Assembly: GCF_017873215.1 (NCBI RefSeq)
Contig: NZ_JAGGKA010000009.1
Location: 1 to 64,000, forward strand
Source: Clostridium tetanomorphum
Lineage (GTDB): Bacteria > Bacillota > Clostridia > Clostridiales > Clostridiaceae
Length of the DNA: 64,000 bases
Direction: 5' to 3'
Shown: positions 63,608-64,000 of the stretch, in pieces
Position numbering within the stretch: position 1 is the first letter of the stretch
Layout of the letters: each line of letters begins with the position of its first letter
Position numbers and translations under genes: made by a program
Notes under the pieces: generated by a model
What the model was told of the DNA's origin: nothing
Databases searched by the model: none
What the model saw: the letters and a program-made list of their open reading frames with translations, nothing else

Positions 63608-63988
63608 CTAAAATTCGTCATCAATTTCAAATATCATTTCCATGTCTGCATCTTTATATTTATTACCAAAAGTTTTTATAGCTACTATATCCCCATCTGT
63701 ATCAACTAATCCCATTTCATTTATATTTTTATCAGCGATTTCATTTTTAAGCAATTTACATGAATATCTACAAGTAGTAGATACAGGATAGTTATGTCTA
63801 TCTATAGGTTTTCTTAACAGTTCATGTTTTAAACTATTATCTAAACTATTTGGAGGTACAGCTTTACCATCTTTGCCAATACCTCCATCCCCGAAAACCA
63901 TATGAGTAATTTTAGATAAGACCTTATCGCCTGCTCTAGCCTTCACCATTTTTTCTCTTGCTTTATTTGTTGTTACTGCATTTGCCAT
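63608..63988 (-). CDS. Phage tail collar/fibre N-terminal protein
   Basis: A 126-residue protein that resembles the N-terminal domain of tail-fibre proteins attached to the baseplate (ANAVTTNKAREKMVKARAGD, THMVFGDGGIGKDGK, VSTTCRYSCKLLKNEIADKN and INEMGLVDTDGDIVA). The start has a good site and ATG. The gene runs into the right edge side of the window; what lies before it is not seen. Confidence 0.8.
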   Translation of the reverse strand: MANAVTTNKAREKMVKARAGDKVLSKITHMVFGDGGIGKDGKAVPPNSLDNSLKHELLRKPIDRHNYPVSTTCRYSCKLLKNEIADKNINEMGLVDTDGDIVAIKTFGNKYKDADMEMIFEIDDEF

Positions 63989-64000
63989 ATTATAATTCCT

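Noticed and set aside
56222..63988. A diversity-generating retroelement in the phage tail region
   Set aside because: No reverse transcriptase or template repeat is seen in the part of the phage that is present.
1..64000. tRNA, rRNA and CRISPR genes
   Set aside because: I saw no cloverleaf, rRNA-like or repeat-spacer sequence by eye; a tRNAscan or Infernal run would be decisive.

Overview
This AT-rich window, dense in short genes with strong GGAGG-type ribosome sites and U-tailed hairpins, looks like the chromosome of a spore-forming Clostridium. Spore-surface proteins of the Clostridium CsxC/DUF4489 type, a YaaR protein, an OpuC permease/binding-protein fusion and a manganese (yybP-ykoY) riboswitch before a P-type ATPase all fit, probably the C. 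botulinum/C. sporogenes group. The species is inferred from protein style, not from a search.

Layout. 0.1-9.5 kb: housekeeping and membrane genes (MgtC-like, SPFH/NfeD pair, NadE, cyclophilin, HTH regulator, HD hydrolase, two FMN-binding surface proteins) with a small decayed gene and a 76-bp inverted-repeat element. 9.7-13.8 kb: riboflavin operon ribD-ribE-ribBA-ribH behind an FMN riboswitch. 13.8-18.4 kb: M20 peptidase plus two uncharacterised membrane proteins (DUF3100 and a partner), with a convergent sigma-54 activator. 18.6-30.3 kb: CLC channel, two surface proteins, YaaR, a BNR-repeat lipoprotein, the OpuC osmolyte importer and a giant double 5'-nucleotidase with LysM. 30.5-35.9 kb: riboswitch-controlled Ca/Mn ATPase, split chromate transporter, FAD enzyme. 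36-40 kb: four probable spore-surface genes. 40.2-47.5 kb: MFS pump, Bax-inhibitor-like protein, and a nitrogenase-like operon (FAD oxidoreductase, NifH-NifD fusion, NifK-like). 47.5-56.2 kb: MarR with a two-gene ABC exporter, CvfB-like S1 protein, small proteins, and an ECF sigma/DUF4179 pair. 56.2-64 kb: the tail and lysis end of a prophage or phage-tail element, running off the right edge.

The strongest candidate for an undescribed system is the nitrogenase-like operon at 42.7-47.4 kb. It has one polypeptide joining a complete Fe protein to a three-cysteine NifD-like domain, and a NifK-like partner that keeps only one of the canonical cysteine positions. That 3+1 pattern matches a single bridging [4Fe-4S] cluster as in protochlorophyllide reductase rather than a P-cluster, and no nif cofactor genes are near. 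Second-tier points are the M20/DUF3100/sigma-54 activator group, a possible -1 frameshift in a phage tail gene, an NfeD gene whose best start is ATA or ATC, and two copies of a CAGAGTACAGA palindromic repeat, one of which supplies the C-terminus of RibD.
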